64,000 nucleotides of DNA from Gigaspora rosea (taxonomy: Eukaryota > Glomeromycota > Glomeromycetes > Diversisporales > Gigasporaceae). The translations under genes were made by a program, and so were the position numbers. The DNA lies in the NCBI GenBank assembly GCA_003550325.1, contig QKWP01002052.1, positions 1 to 64,000 on the forward strand, given 5' to 3'. The notes below the pieces were generated by a model that searched no databases, was not told the DNA's origin, and was given only the letters and a program-made list of their open reading frames with translations. This document shows positions 37,326 to 50,903 of this stretch, piece by piece (the stretch's first letter is position 1; each line of letters starts with the position of its first letter).

Positions 37326-40120
37326 AGGTATCTAATCATATAATCAAGTAATAGGGACGTCAAAAAAAGTAAATTTTACTGCTCAGAGCACGATGATAAC
37401 GAATATTAATATATAGTTGAGTACATATCGATTAAAAGAAATTCCTTAAGAAAGTTTTTCTATAAGCAATCCTTAACATGAAAAAGAACAATTTTAGCAC
37501 CTACCCTAATTCTAACCATATGTTTATAAATCATGCATAATGGAGTCATGTGCATCCAGTTATATATTCATTAAACTTAAACAAGTTTATAAAATTTATT
37601 TAATATTTATTTGCACTGTGATCAGTGATTTTCATACATCACACCAGAAATAAAAATTTAGAAAAAATGCCAATCTGTGATTGGTTAGAAATAATTTTTA
37701 GCAAATCATTTTGGCACAGTAATTTGAAAAGCACTGTGCGATCTTGCAACAAAGTCAACATCGAGTTAATCTTATACATAAGCGCCAATCATACATTAAT
37801 GTTACAATGTATGATGTTTATTACTGTAATGAAAATTTAATTTTATTAGCAAACTAACAATACTTAGAGAAATTATGTATATTGCTTTGTGCTTAACTTC
37901 ATCAATATACTACGAATTTAATTTGCCTTAGTTAAATTAGTTAAATATACTTATTTAAATATTAATCAATGTTAAAAAAAGAGTATATAGCAAATATGTA
38001 GTGTATAACTGATAAAGTATGTATAGTAGAAATTAATATAGCACGTATAGTTCGTAAAAAATTCGTTAAAAAAATTTTATTTATAACTATACCAACCCTA
38101 ACATGAAAAAGGACAATATTATCGCTTACACTAACCCTAACTATTAAAAGGGGATTACTTATAAAAGATAAATTTTATAAGTGTTGCTAACCATACATAC
38201 TTTCGTAATTTTTTTTGCTTATATCTATACGTACATTACTTAGTCATGAGTTTATACAACACATATTTCTGTAATACCCTTAAAAAAATATCAAATTTTG
38301 TCAGGGCGGTCATACAAGAATAATTTGCAATTCACAACAACAGCGCAGTAAGAGTAAGAACAAGAGATTAGGCTATACACAATGCTTTAAATTTTACCAT
38401 ACCATGATAATAAAACGTGTTTCACAAACTTGAGATCATGTTAAAATGTTTATCTTCAGAATTTACTGTTATCTGCTATACTTAAGCATACCATCATCAT
38501 TAAAGTTAGATAATTTAAAAAGATTATAAAGACACGATTCTTTATCCATGCTATTAACTTCCTATTAACCGATGAAAATGCAAACAAAATTAAAACCATA
38601 AAACTCAACAATGTAATGCATTAGAATTTAAGTTTTATATATTATCTTTAGTAATTAGAATGATAAATTCGACATTCACTTTATCTTATCTATTAATTTA
38701 GTCATAAAAAAATTTAGTAATCCCACAATTTCTACTTAATCCGACCGAAATCTGAAAAAAATACTAAATAAAGTTGAGTAAAAGAAATTACAAACATCTT
38801 CAAAGATCTATTGTGGAGACTAGCTTTCTGTTACTAAATAAAAGTCTTCGCACAAAGCTTTAGATATATAATTTCTATTTTGTATTAATGCAAATATCAC
38901 ATCAAATATCAATGTCTAGATAGAAATTGGGCCAATTTTTGTGGCATGATTATTTTATTCGCTACGATATAAATTTTTTAATTAATAAATCTAATTTTTT
39001 TAGGGAAGATTATAAAACCTAGTGTTATGCAATCTTTATATACTGTACATATTGATTAAATAATCATTTATAAATTTCTTTATACATGCTAAGTTAAAAT
39101 GAATAAATTAATGAAATATATCTTATAATGATAAATGTTCACATTAGAGAGTTTAAAATTACATTTCGTATCAGTCACGATAAATGCAGATTCCGTTATT
39201 GCGGCTTTACGACTTTATCTTTGTAAATTTCAAATCATTAATTATATTCTATTAGTACAAGTAGCATGAGTTAATTCATATCATAGATGGTGTCGAGAAT
39301 TTCGTTCTTGCATATGTTTTGTTCATATCTATTTTTGAAATATATAATTTTTAAAGAAGACGTTTCTGTTTTTTTCAGCATTTGGATTTCATCCAACTGT
39401 AATTATCTGGTATTTGGATTAGGTTCGTATTTCAATTAATCCAGATCGACCTTCAGAATTCTAAGCAAATATTGCTGGGTTGAGTTAATGAACTACTGTA
39501 GTATTTAGAATTATTGTAATAATCCAACATATAGATTTTTCTAATAAAGAGAAACCCTATAACCTGTAATTATGTGTGTTAGTTTATTGATTTTAACTAT
39601 TTAACCTTAACCACTATTTGTTCCAAAACCCTATATGCTCTCCCATCGATTGTAATACTTATCGGATAAATGGATGACAAATTGATCTTAATTGGAACTC
39701 CACCCTTAACAAATTGCTTAAAGACCAGAAAATGATTAAAAAAAAACTAAAATATAAAGAACCTAATCAAACCCTAATCGTGATTCTTTTATTACTACTT
39801 AATATTATCAAATACAACAGTAAGCAAAGAGCTCTAGAATAACAAAACCAGTTTTTGCAGTTGTTGCCAATTTAATACATCACGAATTTCAAAATTAATC
39901 GGAACCCACTCACTTAAAATTAAACCAAATTCCAACAAAAACTATTAGAATGTCATTATTCCACTAAAACGAAAAAAATTGCTACATAATAAAATAGAAA
40001 TCAAAAGTTAAATTACCTACTAGCATTTTAGAATGACAACACTACAACACTAAATCAACCAGAATATAAAAAAAAATATAGATAACCACACTCCCAGCTC
40101 ATGGGCAGGCGCATGACTTG
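37326..40120. other. Gene-free tail of unit B and spacer before kinase unit 2
   Basis: 37,326-39,497 is conserved non-coding DNA shared with unit A (7,736-9,973), including the deleted 37,610-37,735 MITE. 37,985-38,285 is a short stretch not seen in A. 39,498-40,087 has no recognised gene. 40,088-40,120 is the last remnant of the kinase relic that unit A retains at 17,930-19,500. Confidence 0.6.
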
Positions 40121-41085
40121 TTACGTATCATAATTTATAAATTAATTATAGTTGTTCTCATGAATTCTAGGGGCAACTGATATAAATCGACAAATGTTTA
40201 TGCAGCCAGATTTACAATACAATGCATTACTATCACTGGTAAAATATGATATTTCAAAACATGTTCATTGCTATAAATAAGTTAATATGTTTCTATTGAT
40301 TGAATTCTTGGACAATTATGTCGAAGAATTTTCATTACTGTTAGAAAAACACATTAAATCCAAATAGTTCATACCATTTTTTTTTCTTTTTTTTGCGAAA
40401 TTTCTGCATAAATTAAATAATTTAGACTCATGTTCTCAATCTACAGGTTTACTTCCAATAATAAACGGATTTAAAAGAGTTAAATTTATTTTGTTTACAT
40501 CACAGAAAAAAAATTATTGCTTCAATGAGAGATAAATGTTATTAAGTCAAAATTTATAATGCTTGTGTATACTGGAATTACATGAATTTCGAAAAGATAG
40601 AAATTAATGTTGTCATATTTTGGATATCATTTTTTTAAAGGCACAGTATTTGAATTTGTTTTTTACTAAGTACACACTTGTCAAGGTCGTGAGGCTTCTC
40701 AAAAGAAACTTCGATGTTCGACCTTTACAATAACATATTATAATATATTAGAAAACGTCCATCCCTTACAATGACATATGATAATATATAAAAGAAAAAT
40801 CCATCATTTATAATAATATATATATAAAAAGAAATAAAGTAACTTATGAAATTGTTTCAATATTTATAAATGAACATGCAGAAATCAAATTCAGCCGAAT
40901 GATAATCGGTTAAATTTCAATCTGTTGTTCATATTCAATAAGAACAGTTGTAAACTATGGAACCATGTCTAACGTCCCAGGTCCAGGTCCAACATTGCTC
41001 GTGTAATACACTAGGGCGAATAAAAATTTTTTGAATAAACTCTATATATATATAGATCAATTCTGGTTAAAAAATACGAAATTAT

Positions 41086-43105
41086 TTATAAATCGTCAGG
41101 AATTTCAGGTAAATCTAATCTGCTTGTTATTTCTCGTGTATTGATGAGTTTGCTAGTGTAAATGTGATTCGGATGTTTTTGTGATTCAATATTAAGTTTA
41201 ATGTTATCGGCTTCCAAGAATTGTTTCTTAAATTCGCTATCACTATCCTGACTCATCTCGTCAAGCCAATAACCAATTCTAATACCAATAACAGTTGCTG
41301 TGGGTCGTTTATTTTGATCAGGATCCATACATCTCTTGGCCAATTTAACGTAAGAATCAGGTGTTCCTTTACCAAACTCTGGTCTTTTTCCCTGACAAAT
41401 TTTCAATGAAAGACTAATGTCGAAAGGTTCACCATCAAATGCTCTTCTTCCTGTTGATATTTCAGACATGATGACTCCAAAGCTGTAGATATCAGCTGCT
41501 TGCGTGAACGGTTTACCCATTAACACTTCAGGCGCTACGTATGGCATAACACCATTAATTCCTTCTTTTTGATTCATGTTAGATGGTGTTGAAAGTCCTA
41601 AATCTGTAATGTAAGCACTATGTAAATGATCTTGCAAGATATTTCCAGAATGTAAATCTCGGTGAATCAATTCTTGAGAATGGATTGATTCAAGGTCTGA
41701 AGCGATACTATATAACACATTCAATTTATCTTTCCATTTCATTTGTGCTACTGAACCAAGATTTTGACGCAATGAGCCTTTACTCGCATATTTCAAAACG
41801 ATAATGTAATCTTTAGATTTATCATCTCTTGATATTCCATAACATTTTAAAAATGATGGATTTTCGTCTCCGATATCGCAATATGTTTTCAACTATTATT
41901 AAATAAAATTTTTAAAAAACAAAAACATTAGTATTATTTCATTAATAAATTCTTGATTGCATTTATATTACCTCTTCGACAAATTCTTGATTACATTCAT
42001 TTGAACCATGAATCAATTTAAGTGCAATATTTGTCCAAAAGTTTCTATTTTTATCGAGCCAATACGCATAATATACAGTCGCGAATCCACCATTTCCTAT
42101 CTCTTTTATATCTAGAAATTCGTTATAAGGAATCCATAATAATTGATATTTTTCATCATCTAGTATTTTTTTCAAATTATCATCAACATTATCATATGAT
42201 GATTTGTTTATCCTATTTACACCCCTTTCTATTCGATACCAATGATTAGCTCGTTGTATATCTCTCGGTACACAGATTCCATTTCGATAACAGTCACCAA
42301 CTTCTAAAATTGCACTAGCATAGCCCATATTCGCAGCTTTTTTAAAATATTCAAATGCTTTCTTTTCATCTTTTTCAACTCCATTTCCTTCTAGATAACA
42401 ATATCCAACACAATATGTTCCCATATCATGCTTCATTTCTGCAGATTTTTTAAAATATTCAAATGCCTTCTTTTCATCTTTTTCGACTCCAGTTCCGTCT
42501 CGATAAAAGCATCCAGCAATATATGTTCCACTAGCGTGACCCATCTCTGCAGCTTTTTTAAAATATTCAAATGCCTTCTTTTTATCTTTTTCGACTACAG
42601 TTCCGTCTCGATAAAAGCATCCAGCATTATATGTTCCACTAGCGTGACCCATTTCTGCAGCTTTTTTAAAATATTCAAATGCCTTCTTTTTATCTTTTTC
42701 GACTCCAGTTCCGTCTCGATAAAAGCATCCAGCATTATATGTTCCTCTAGCGTGACCCATTTCTGCAGATTTTTGATAATAAATGAATGCCTTATTTTCA
42801 TCCTTTTCAACTCCAATTCCTTTTTTATAACAATATCCAACATCATATGTTCCATCGGCGTTACCCATCTCTGCTGATTTTTGATAATAAATGAATGCTT
42901 TATGTTCATCTTTTTCAACTCCTGTTCCATAATAATAGCATTCCCCAACTAGATATATTCCTTTAGCATTACCTATATCGGCAGATTTTTGGTAATAAAC
43001 AAATGCCTTGTGTTCATCCTTTTCTACCCCTATCCCATTTTTATAATTGTATCCAAGGGTAAAAGGGTCTAAGTCAGTTGATTTTTCATGATGATTATAA
43101 TTCAT
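41086..43105 (-). CDS. Sel1-repeat serine/threonine protein kinase 2 (TKL-like), two exons
   Basis: Exon 1 is 43,105-41,972, the intron 41,971-41,893 (79 bp, phase 0) and exon 2 41,892-41,086, giving 646 aa. Eight Sel1 repeats of 36 aa occupy residues about 12-300, against six in kinase 1. The 72-aa length difference equals exactly two repeats. Kinase motifs: GNGGFATVY (the second loop residue is Asn, not Lys as in copy 1), IALK lysine about 363, HRDLHSGN with Asp about 457, DLG 475-477 and APE 498-500. All catalytic residues are present. The C-terminal tail after the kinase domain differs in many residues from kinase 1 (for example EFGKGTPDSYVKLAKRCMDP), more than the N-lobe does. Likely an active kinase; pathway unknown. 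Confidence 0.92.
42437..42760 (-). repeat. Three 108-bp tandem Sel1 units inside kinase 2
   Basis: The run ttttttaaaatattcaaatg recurs at about 42,446, 42,554 and 42,662, exactly 108 bp (36 codons) apart. The last two units are nearly identical at DNA level, marking a very recent in-frame expansion. One unit carries a Gly-to-Val change (GTVVEKD). Confidence 0.93.
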
Positions 43106-43612
43106 TTTACTTTTTAAATGTGAGAAAAAACAAAAATCTGAATGCGCTGTTTAAATAATTTAAATGCAAGTGTATTACTATTTTATAAAGATTTGCATCA
43201 TTATCGAGTGGTACAACTTTTTATAGGTAACGACCCAAAACTTAAATTTGGGGTAACGGTGGATGTTTTATTTTTTTAATCAGTTTAATTTTTTTTTTTT
43301 TTAGCCATTTTAATTCTTTTTGAATTTCTTAATTTTTAAGGCTAATATTTCGTTTTGCCAAAATTTCAGTCGGCGGTTCGGATTTTTTTTTTTTTAATTT
43401 ATGTAATTAATAAGCTCATGTAGTGCTCCGTATTAAAAGAGCTATTTTTACATATTATGCAAAAATGGGCCCTTTTAATACGGAGCACCCCATATAAAAG
43501 TTTATTTTTCGGATTTTTTTTCGGACCTATCGGGTAATTCCGGAAATTAAGATCATCTTCGGGCGACACCGGTGAAAAAAATTAAATAGAATTTTTTTAA
43601 AAAAATTTTTTT

Positions 43613-46600
43613 GATAAATTGGGTCGGCGGGTTATGCAATACGAAAAATTAACTTTGCATGGTCTAATCTTTAATTTATTATTTTTTTATTGTTTTATTC
43701 TTTTTAAATTTCTAGTTTTTTTTGAGGAATTAGTTTTGAACTGCAGCATCGTGTACATTGTTAATACCTCTCGGTAATCGAGGTTAAACGGAGCAACTAA
43801 TAACAGGGAGTCACGTGGGCACAAAGACACATAACAGGACCGGGAAATCCTTATAGGTCCCTGCCACAACAATATCCGAACACTATTATAAATTTAGAAA
43901 ATGTGACCGACTTTAAATAGATTCAAATAATCATAAGTCTTTGTAAAGTCATTGGATTGTATGATTCGCAGAAAAATTGGTCACCGCCTATAAATATATT
44001 TTTACCAAAACGTACTATCTCGCATCATTATTATATAATCGTTATTTTATCATATGACTTAAATATTCTATAGCGATAGTCTTTTTATGATATATAAATC
44101 TCACGATGAGCCAAATATCACTAACCGTAAGAAGTATTGGAAAATAAAAGAGCAAAGTAGAAGAGAATGAACTTCATATTATCGTACAGTTGAGTATCAA
44201 GAAAAAGAGAGTTTTCTCTAAACTTTATCGTAATTATTTAATGTTAATATTTCTAGCAATTTATTTAATTCACTGATAATATTGCATTCTTATTTTATAA
44301 AATTTGCTAAAAAGATAGTAATTCTCAAGAATTGAATAGCTGTTTTAAGAACAGATTAGCTGTGAATGGTGTGGTGCTACCAAATGGCATAGGCACAGGA
44401 AAAAGTGAGAAGGAGGCATTTGAATGATGCTTAAAATTTTTTAAAAATATTTTTGGACAATTCCAGCGCAATAATATAGAAGCAGTATTTTTGAATTGAA
44501 AGCCTTAAAGAACTTTAAAAGGTAAATTTTTATAATTCAATACTTATAATATTTTAACTATCGTTCTAATTATTAACATATATTTGAATCTTTGATAATA
44601 TTTTTACGTATTAATGTATCAAATAATAGTTTTAGTCAATAAATGAGGTTCTTATATATAAATTTCATTATATGTAAAGAACTCTATTAAATTACCTTGT
44701 CGCGTGAAAAACATTCGTTGACTTTGCAGGACTTTGTCTTACGTGAAGAACTCTATTAAATTACCTTGTCGCGCGAAAACATCATAGGTTGGGAATTTTT
44801 AATTTCCTAGCGTGTATTTATTTTTGTTACATTGACTGCTTATCCATTAATTATTAAATTCTTATGACTATGTAATCGTTTAACCTCTTGGTTATTATTA
44901 ATGCTAAATGCTTTTTCATGAGTCTAAGCTTATTATTAAACCTTTAGTGCAGTATAAAACTTTCCTTAAGCGTATCCATTATATTAGGAATTAGCTAGCA
45001 AATAATTTTAATAAGGCAAAAACAAATTTATAATATTTTTATGATACTTATGACGTAATTATTACATATAATTTATAGCTTAAAATTTTTTTATTAATGT
45101 AATGCCCAATTAAAGTTACGATACTAACGACACAGTGGGATCATGCGGTTTTTGCCGTAATCGTATTCATTAGAACGCATCACTAGTAGTTACGTGCGTC
45201 AAAGGATTAACGATAACGATAAATATTCTACTAATTTCAGTGGCTGAGTCTATTGATTATAAATTTAAAAGCCTGAAGCTTAGCATCTCCCTCATGGACT
45301 CAACGAAGGATTTGATTGGTCTTTCTGATCAAATTTACCTAATCAGATTCTTTATTGAATTCATTGTGAGAAATGCTTGAATTTCTCTCAATAACAATAA
45401 CAATAACTGATATACAGTATCTGCGATTAAATTAGCATGGCTAAGATAAATTAAACAGTATTTATTATGTGGCAGTGATATTTATTATTTAATTAAATTT
45501 CTAGACTAAATACTTGTGATATTTCTACGAGCGAATCAAGTTAAAATAATTATGAATATTATCCAAATAATCAATGATAACATGATGACGCCAGGGTAAA
45601 ACCAGGCTTCTGGTTTTTAAACTTAGAATTCATCGGACTCAGTTATTCATATTTTTTCAAGGATTGAACCCGATATATTTATATCTAAATTTAAAATATT
45701 ATCAAACCCCAAATTCTGGCTAAGCTAGTATCTCAATAGTATTTATTTAAGTGATATACGATCTTTTCCCAGAATTCTATAAAAAATATTTACAATATAT
45801 CAAGATTATTTTTTTGGTTTAAATTTTATAAATGGTAATTGTTTTGTGAAAGTTCGGGATCTGTCCGGGTTTAACCGGCAAAGTATATTATAAATTTAAA
45901 AACAAAGACTGGGAGTTTTTTTTTCTTTGCATCACTCATAAATTTGATCAATTAAATTGTTTAATGAAACAAATTAATAAAATTTTAGTATTATAGATGA
46001 ACTTTAAATTATAGTAATAGTGAAAAGTTTTTAGCAAAACTTTTTGTTATATCCTATAAATTTTTTGTAATGTCTGAGCAACTTAACAACGACTTTGAAA
46101 TTCAAGAAGATAAACCTCCGAAATATAAATCTACCCTTGGACAATCAATATTCAATTTTTGCAATGTTTTAATGGGTAATATATTGAATCATTACTAAAT
46201 ATTTATGGTTCGAGTGACCCTTATTTCAGCTTACTGAATTGAAATATTTTCAATTAAGCAATATTTAAATTATATTTAAATTATATTTTAATGACTTGTT
46301 TAGGTGTCGGAACCCTTTCATTACCTCTCGCATTTAAGCATGCAGGATGGATTATCGGGATATCATTATTATTTTTCTGCATGGGAGTTACGAATTACAC
46401 TGCAAGACTAATAATAAAATGTTTGAATTATAAAGAAAAGATTTACACATATCCTGATATAGGTATTTCAGAACGATTTTTTTTTTCTTTAAACCATGAT
46501 GTTTAATAATATTAAAAAATTTTTATAAATAAAATACACAACAAAATAATAGCTACGATAGCGTTTGGAAATTTCGCGAAAATTATTATACTTATTTTAT

Positions 46601-47643
46601 TTTCATTAGAACTAATCGCAATAGCAATTTCTTTAGTAATCCTTATTGGTGACTCTTTACAAATATTATTTCCTGATATATCACTTATATCACTAAAAAT
46701 TATTGCTTGGATGATATTAGTGCCATTAACATTAATTGATATTAAATATCTATCATATTTTTCATTACTTGGAATAGTATCAGCAATAATTTTAGTATTT
46801 GTAGTAATAATTGATGGAATTACAAGAAATGAACAACCTGGAAGTTTATTTAATCCTATGAAAACTGAATTATGGCCTACAGATTGGAATTCTTTACCTT
46901 TTAGTTTTGGATTAATAATAGCTGGATTTGCAGGTTATTAATTTGATCTTTTTGATTATAATGCAATTAATTTATAATTTACTATTTATATGATTATTTT
47001 TTCAGGTCATTCTGTATTTCCTTCAATATATCTAGATATGCAAACACCTGATAAATATCAGAAAGCAATTAGTATCTCGTACTCTTTTAGTACTGTTGTT
47101 TATCTTTTAATAGCTGTATGTGGTTATTTAATGTTTGGAAATATGACAAAACCAGAGGTACGTTTAAATTATGCATTTAAAAAATAGTTTTTAATTTTAA
47201 AATTTATTAAAAAATTTATTAATAATTTTATCATGAATAATACTATAAATAATAAATACTATACTGCAGATAACACAAAATATCATGTCTACACCTGATC
47301 ATTTGAAACTTTTAAATCAATTTATAGTATGGCTAGTAGCGATTAATCCATTTACAAAAATTGTACTTGAATTACAACCAGTATATTTTTACCTAGAAAT
47401 ACAATATCAGTCAAGTTCATGCAATTTATGGACTCGCCTACGCAATGATTGTTTCTTATTCATACGTTTCTTATCACGTATGTTAGTAACAACTGTTGTT
47501 GTATTCTTTGCAATCAAGTATCCACAGTTTGATAGGGCAATAGAATTGTTAGGTAGCTTTTTATTTTACACTATTTCTACAATTATTCCGTGTATGTTCT
47601 ATTTGAAATTATATAGTAATAATTTAAGATGGTGGGAATGGTT
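43613..47643 (+). repeat. Segmental duplication unit C (left half only)
   Basis: Aligns with units A and B from the shared opening (aaattgggtcggcgggttat) to the Arg-Trp-Trp-Glu motif of the transporter. Beyond that point C keeps a normal transporter 3' end, whereas A and B share a different sequence. C lacks all the insertions found in A and B, so it serves as the empty-site reference. No other gene is seen between 43,613 and 46,069. Confidence 0.85.
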
Positions 47644-47722
47644 AGTAAATTTATTGATTATTTTGGTATGTACTGCATTAGCATTTTTAGGAACTATTTG
47701 GGCATTTTTGTTTTATGAATAG
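46070..47722 (+). CDS. Vacuolar-type amino acid transporter (AAAP/AVT-like), copy C, intact, five exons
   Basis: Exons: 46,070-46,175, 46,304-46,462, 46,553-46,933, 47,006-47,157 and 47,270-47,722. All introns are GT-AG and the lengths sum to 417 codons (416 aa). The N-terminal about 20 residues are hydrophilic. Then comes the AAAP family opening NFCNVLMGVGTLSLPLAFKH, about eleven hydrophobic helices, and the motif GHSVFPSIYLDMQTPDKYQKA (residues about 216-236), typical of the AVT/SLC36-like branch. Members exchange neutral amino acids for protons across vacuolar or plasma membranes; the substrate here cannot be told. The translation has no stops and the exon phases equal those of copy D, so it is probably functional. 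The protein ends normally, about 35 aa beyond the truncation seen in A and B. Confidence 0.9.
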
Positions 47723-48379
47723 CAGTGGTTAAGATGATGATTATAGCCAGTGTTGCTATTATACTTAAATTAAATATTTATTTATTATCGTTAATTTCAA
47801 ATTATTATAGTAAAAATATTAAGTATATTAATTATTTTGATTATTCGAAGAGATTTGATTGTTGATATTTGTATCCTTTATTATAAAATATATACAAGTC
47901 AATATAGATGGTAGAATCGATGAAGAATTATTCGATCATTGAAATGATAATAAATAACAAAAAAAAAAAAAATTTAATGTTACATTTATTTTTATATATA
48001 TATTTTTGATATTTAAAAATCCAAATAACATGCTCTAATTTCTAGAGTTTGTGATCAAACAATGCTCGAAACTCATCGATTCCATTCTCTAAGTCCATAA
48101 TCTGTCAAGGGCGTAGTCTATTATAGTTTTTACAAGATAATTATTATTATTTTTTTTTATTGCGTATGCGAATCATCTAAAGGCATCACTAAATACAGTA
48201 TACTAATGTCAAATTATACGCCGCAAAAATTAGTTACATGACAGTAAGAGTTCTGATTTTCAAAATTTCAAAGAAAAAACCTTACTAACACTATTTACTT
48301 AACTATAAACGGTATATTATTGAACGGATAAACTAGATAAGATTAAGTCATTGAAAAGGAGAGGATTGGCTCTCTATTT
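47723..48379. other. Intergenic, nothing recognised
   Basis: AT-rich DNA between transporter C and a kinase relic. It contains poly-A and (TA)n runs. No ORF, inverted repeat or RNA gene is seen. Confidence 0.6.
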
Positions 48380-49240
48380 TCTGCGACTTTTTTGGATGGT
48401 ATTCAAAAACTAAAAAAGAATGGCGCAGATGTTTTGAAGATGAAATATATCGGAGCATGTGAACCATATAGAATTTTTGCCCTCAGTAATAACATAGTTT
48501 TTAAAGGTTTATGAATTAGCGAGAATACGCGGTATTTGTTGATGCTTCAAATACGTCGATATTGATAGCCTCATAATTTTTTTTTTGAAAAAAATTATAT
48601 GACGAATTATATTAGATATACTTAAAGAGATTTCAGATAACTTTAGTAAAATTCTCAAAGCAGAGTTATATTCAAATGGATATTCATAGCGGTAATATTA
48701 TATAAAATAAGCATTTTTAATATGTTTCTAATTTTTAAGTTTGTCTAGAAAGTATAATGAAAGCAATTTGAAAGGCACTATATATAGAATCATAAATTAT
48801 ATCGCTCCTGAAACCTTACATGATGAAAGTTTACTTAAGCTACAGATATTTATAGCTTTGGAGTTATCATGGTCGAGATATCAACCTGACAAAGACCTTT
48901 TGATGGTTATGATTTTAATATTGATTTCACGATAAAATGATTGTAATGGCTTGCACACTGAACTCACTATTGGAGTTTTATGCTACATCAGACTTGCCGA
49001 GATCCTGTTCCAAAAATAATAGAATTTATGATTGGTTAATTTCTAATGCAATTAAAAAAAAGACATTTTCGGATGCCGATAAGTTGATTAAAAAAATTAC
49101 TGACTATCGCACAAAAAATGGCATGGAAAAATCCAGCGTGCAGGGGATTTGTCCGCGATTAAGGCATTTCTTATTTATCATTAAATTTACGATAAGCATT
49201 AAGATTGTCATGAAAAAAATTGACACTATAATGTAAATTT
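48380..49240 (+). pseudogene. Protein-kinase relic between transporters C and D
   Basis: Pieces in order on the plus strand match the intact kinases: KMKYIGACEPYRIFALSN-like text near 48,440-48,490 (the start of the lobe around CYGIS), QMDIHSGNI at about 48,675 (HRDLHSGNI with the catalytic HRD altered), YIAPETLHDE at about 48,799 (the APE motif), then a damaged stretch for ADIYSFGVIMVEIST, and FDGYDFNIDFTIK split over a frameshift near 48,920. Stops and frameshifts make it non-functional. It lies upstream of transporter D, as kinase relics lie near transporters A and B. Confidence 0.75.
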
Positions 49241-49334
49241 CACAAGTAAAAAATTTGATAGGACAAAAATTTGGGGTTGTTGGTGAATTTTTGAGATTTC
49301 TAATCGTGTTCCATTACGCTTGATCGTAATTGAA

Positions 49335-50304
49335 TCATTATAGCGGTTTGCAGAAAGGTGTGACCCCTGCAGATCATGATGTCATGTGAAATCATGTGAA
49401 ATCGACCGATTCTGATCGATTTTTCGATTCTTGGAGAATTTTAAAGATTTTTATATACAGGCATTGATGATCGGTATTTTATATAATTTATCAAAACAAA
49501 ATAAATTACATAATATAAAGTGAAAATTTAATAAATTACATGATAACATATATAGTAAAAATTTAATATTCGCTTTATGTTTTCCTTTATTATCATACAT
49601 GTATAATCGTTATATTATATCTCTGTATTTATATATTAATTCAATAAATATCATGATGCCTCCTGCGTATAGTGATGACTTGAAATGGCGTATAGTTTTT
49701 TTATATTATGATAATTATTCAATATTGCAAATTACGAATCTTCTTTATATTAGTAAAGGCGAACAATTTTTAATTCAAAAGAACCTAATAATTTAGTGGC
49801 ATATTCGGTTANAACAATTTTTAATTCAAAAGAACCTAATAATTTAGTGGCATATTCGGTTAGTTCATCCAAAGTAACGGATGCAAATGATGCTAATTGG
49901 ATAACTTTGATTCAAAACAACATTCTTTAAAGATTGATAGAAAATATTCGCTACTTAAAAAATTGAAGTCGCGAAATAGACACTGACAAGCCTAATGAAA
50001 ATCTCGCTTACAAACTCAATAAAGAGATAATGGAAAAAGTCTCTGGGTTTGGTAAAGAAAGTGGTACGATTATATAAAAAATGGGGAATCCATGGAAACA
50101 AATACCTGGACAACATAATTTTTAATCAAAGTGACAAGTATATTACTGTATTAGTTATGTAATCACTGATCAAATAATTATAAAATTTTTTACGGATTTT
50201 TAATGATTCTTAAATTTAGATTCCCTATTTAGAATCTCAAAGATTCTCCGCATCATCATCATGAAAATCATGGGGTCACACCTTTCTGCAAACCGCCATA
50301 ATTA
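49335..50304 (+). mobile_element. Degenerate Tc1/mariner-type element with transposase fragments
   Basis: Inverted ends ATTATAGCGGTTTGCAGAAA (left) and TTTCTGCAAACCGCCATAAT (right) extend inward through ggtgtgacccc. Inside, 49,654-49,760 encodes MPPAYSDDLKWRIVFLYYD and following residues, the homeodomain-like helix-turn-helix start of a Tc1/mariner-type transposase. A later piece near 50,045-50,120 reads KKVVRLYKKWGI. The catalytic DDE part is absent and frames are broken, so the element is dead. A single N with a 50-bp duplication sits at 49,812. Confidence 0.75.
49762..49862. other. 50-bp exact duplication around a single N (assembly join)
   Basis: 49,762-49,811 and 49,813-49,862 are identical and separated only by N at 49,812. 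This is the signature of two contigs with unmerged overlapping ends, not a biological tandem repeat. Confidence 0.9.
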
Positions 50305-50903
50305 CATTTGACAACAACTTCAAACCTTTAAAATTTTATATTTTGTCTAACAATCAAATATAATGTCTCAAATAGATGCCTTACAACATAGACTTCTGGA
50401 TTTTAAACTTATAATTTATCGGACTCAATTATTCATATTTTTTTCAAGGATTAAATCCGGTATATTCGTTTTCTCTAAATCCAAACTATCATAATTTGGA
50501 TTTTGTCCACGCTCATATCCCAAACTCTGGTTAAACTAGTATCTCAATAATAATAGTTATTTAAACAAAGTGATATACGTCCTATTCTTATAGTTATACA
50601 TAAAAATATTTACAACACATCAAATTATTTTCTGTTTAAATTTTATAAATGGTAATTGTTTGTGAAGATTCGGGATCCGTTCTGGTTTTACAGGTAAGTA
50701 TAGTTATAAGCATAAAAACAAAGTCGGATTTTTCTTAGCATCACTTATATAAATTGTTTAGAATGAACAGATGAATAAAATTTTAGTATCATAGATGATC
50801 CCTTACCTTACAAAATTTTAGCGTAGTAATACTTTCCAATTAATAGTGAAAAGTTTTTAGCCAAACTTTTTGGATTGATTGTTATATCCTATAGATTTTT
50901 GTA

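Larger units (their letters stand above)
26416..39497 (+). repeat. Segmental duplication unit B
   Basis: Same order as unit A: opening block, transporter pseudogene, Sel1-kinase relic, trailing non-coding DNA. It is longer than A because of insertions at 27,808-28,852, 29,528-30,248, 31,251-32,507, 35,087-35,423 and about 35,528-35,786. Most of these have clean empty sites in A and/or C, so they happened after the duplication. Confidence 0.85.
40121..43560 (-). repeat. Duplicated Sel1-kinase unit, copy 2
   Basis: Collinear with 19,776-23,183. It is joined almost directly to unit C: only about 50 bp lie between the end of the kinase homology and the start of unit C at 43,613. Confidence 0.85.

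Noticed and set aside
42428..42877. 149-codon plus-strand ORF opposite kinase 2
   Set aside because: It is antisense to the tandem Sel1 units and regular only because the 108-bp repeat keeps the frame open.
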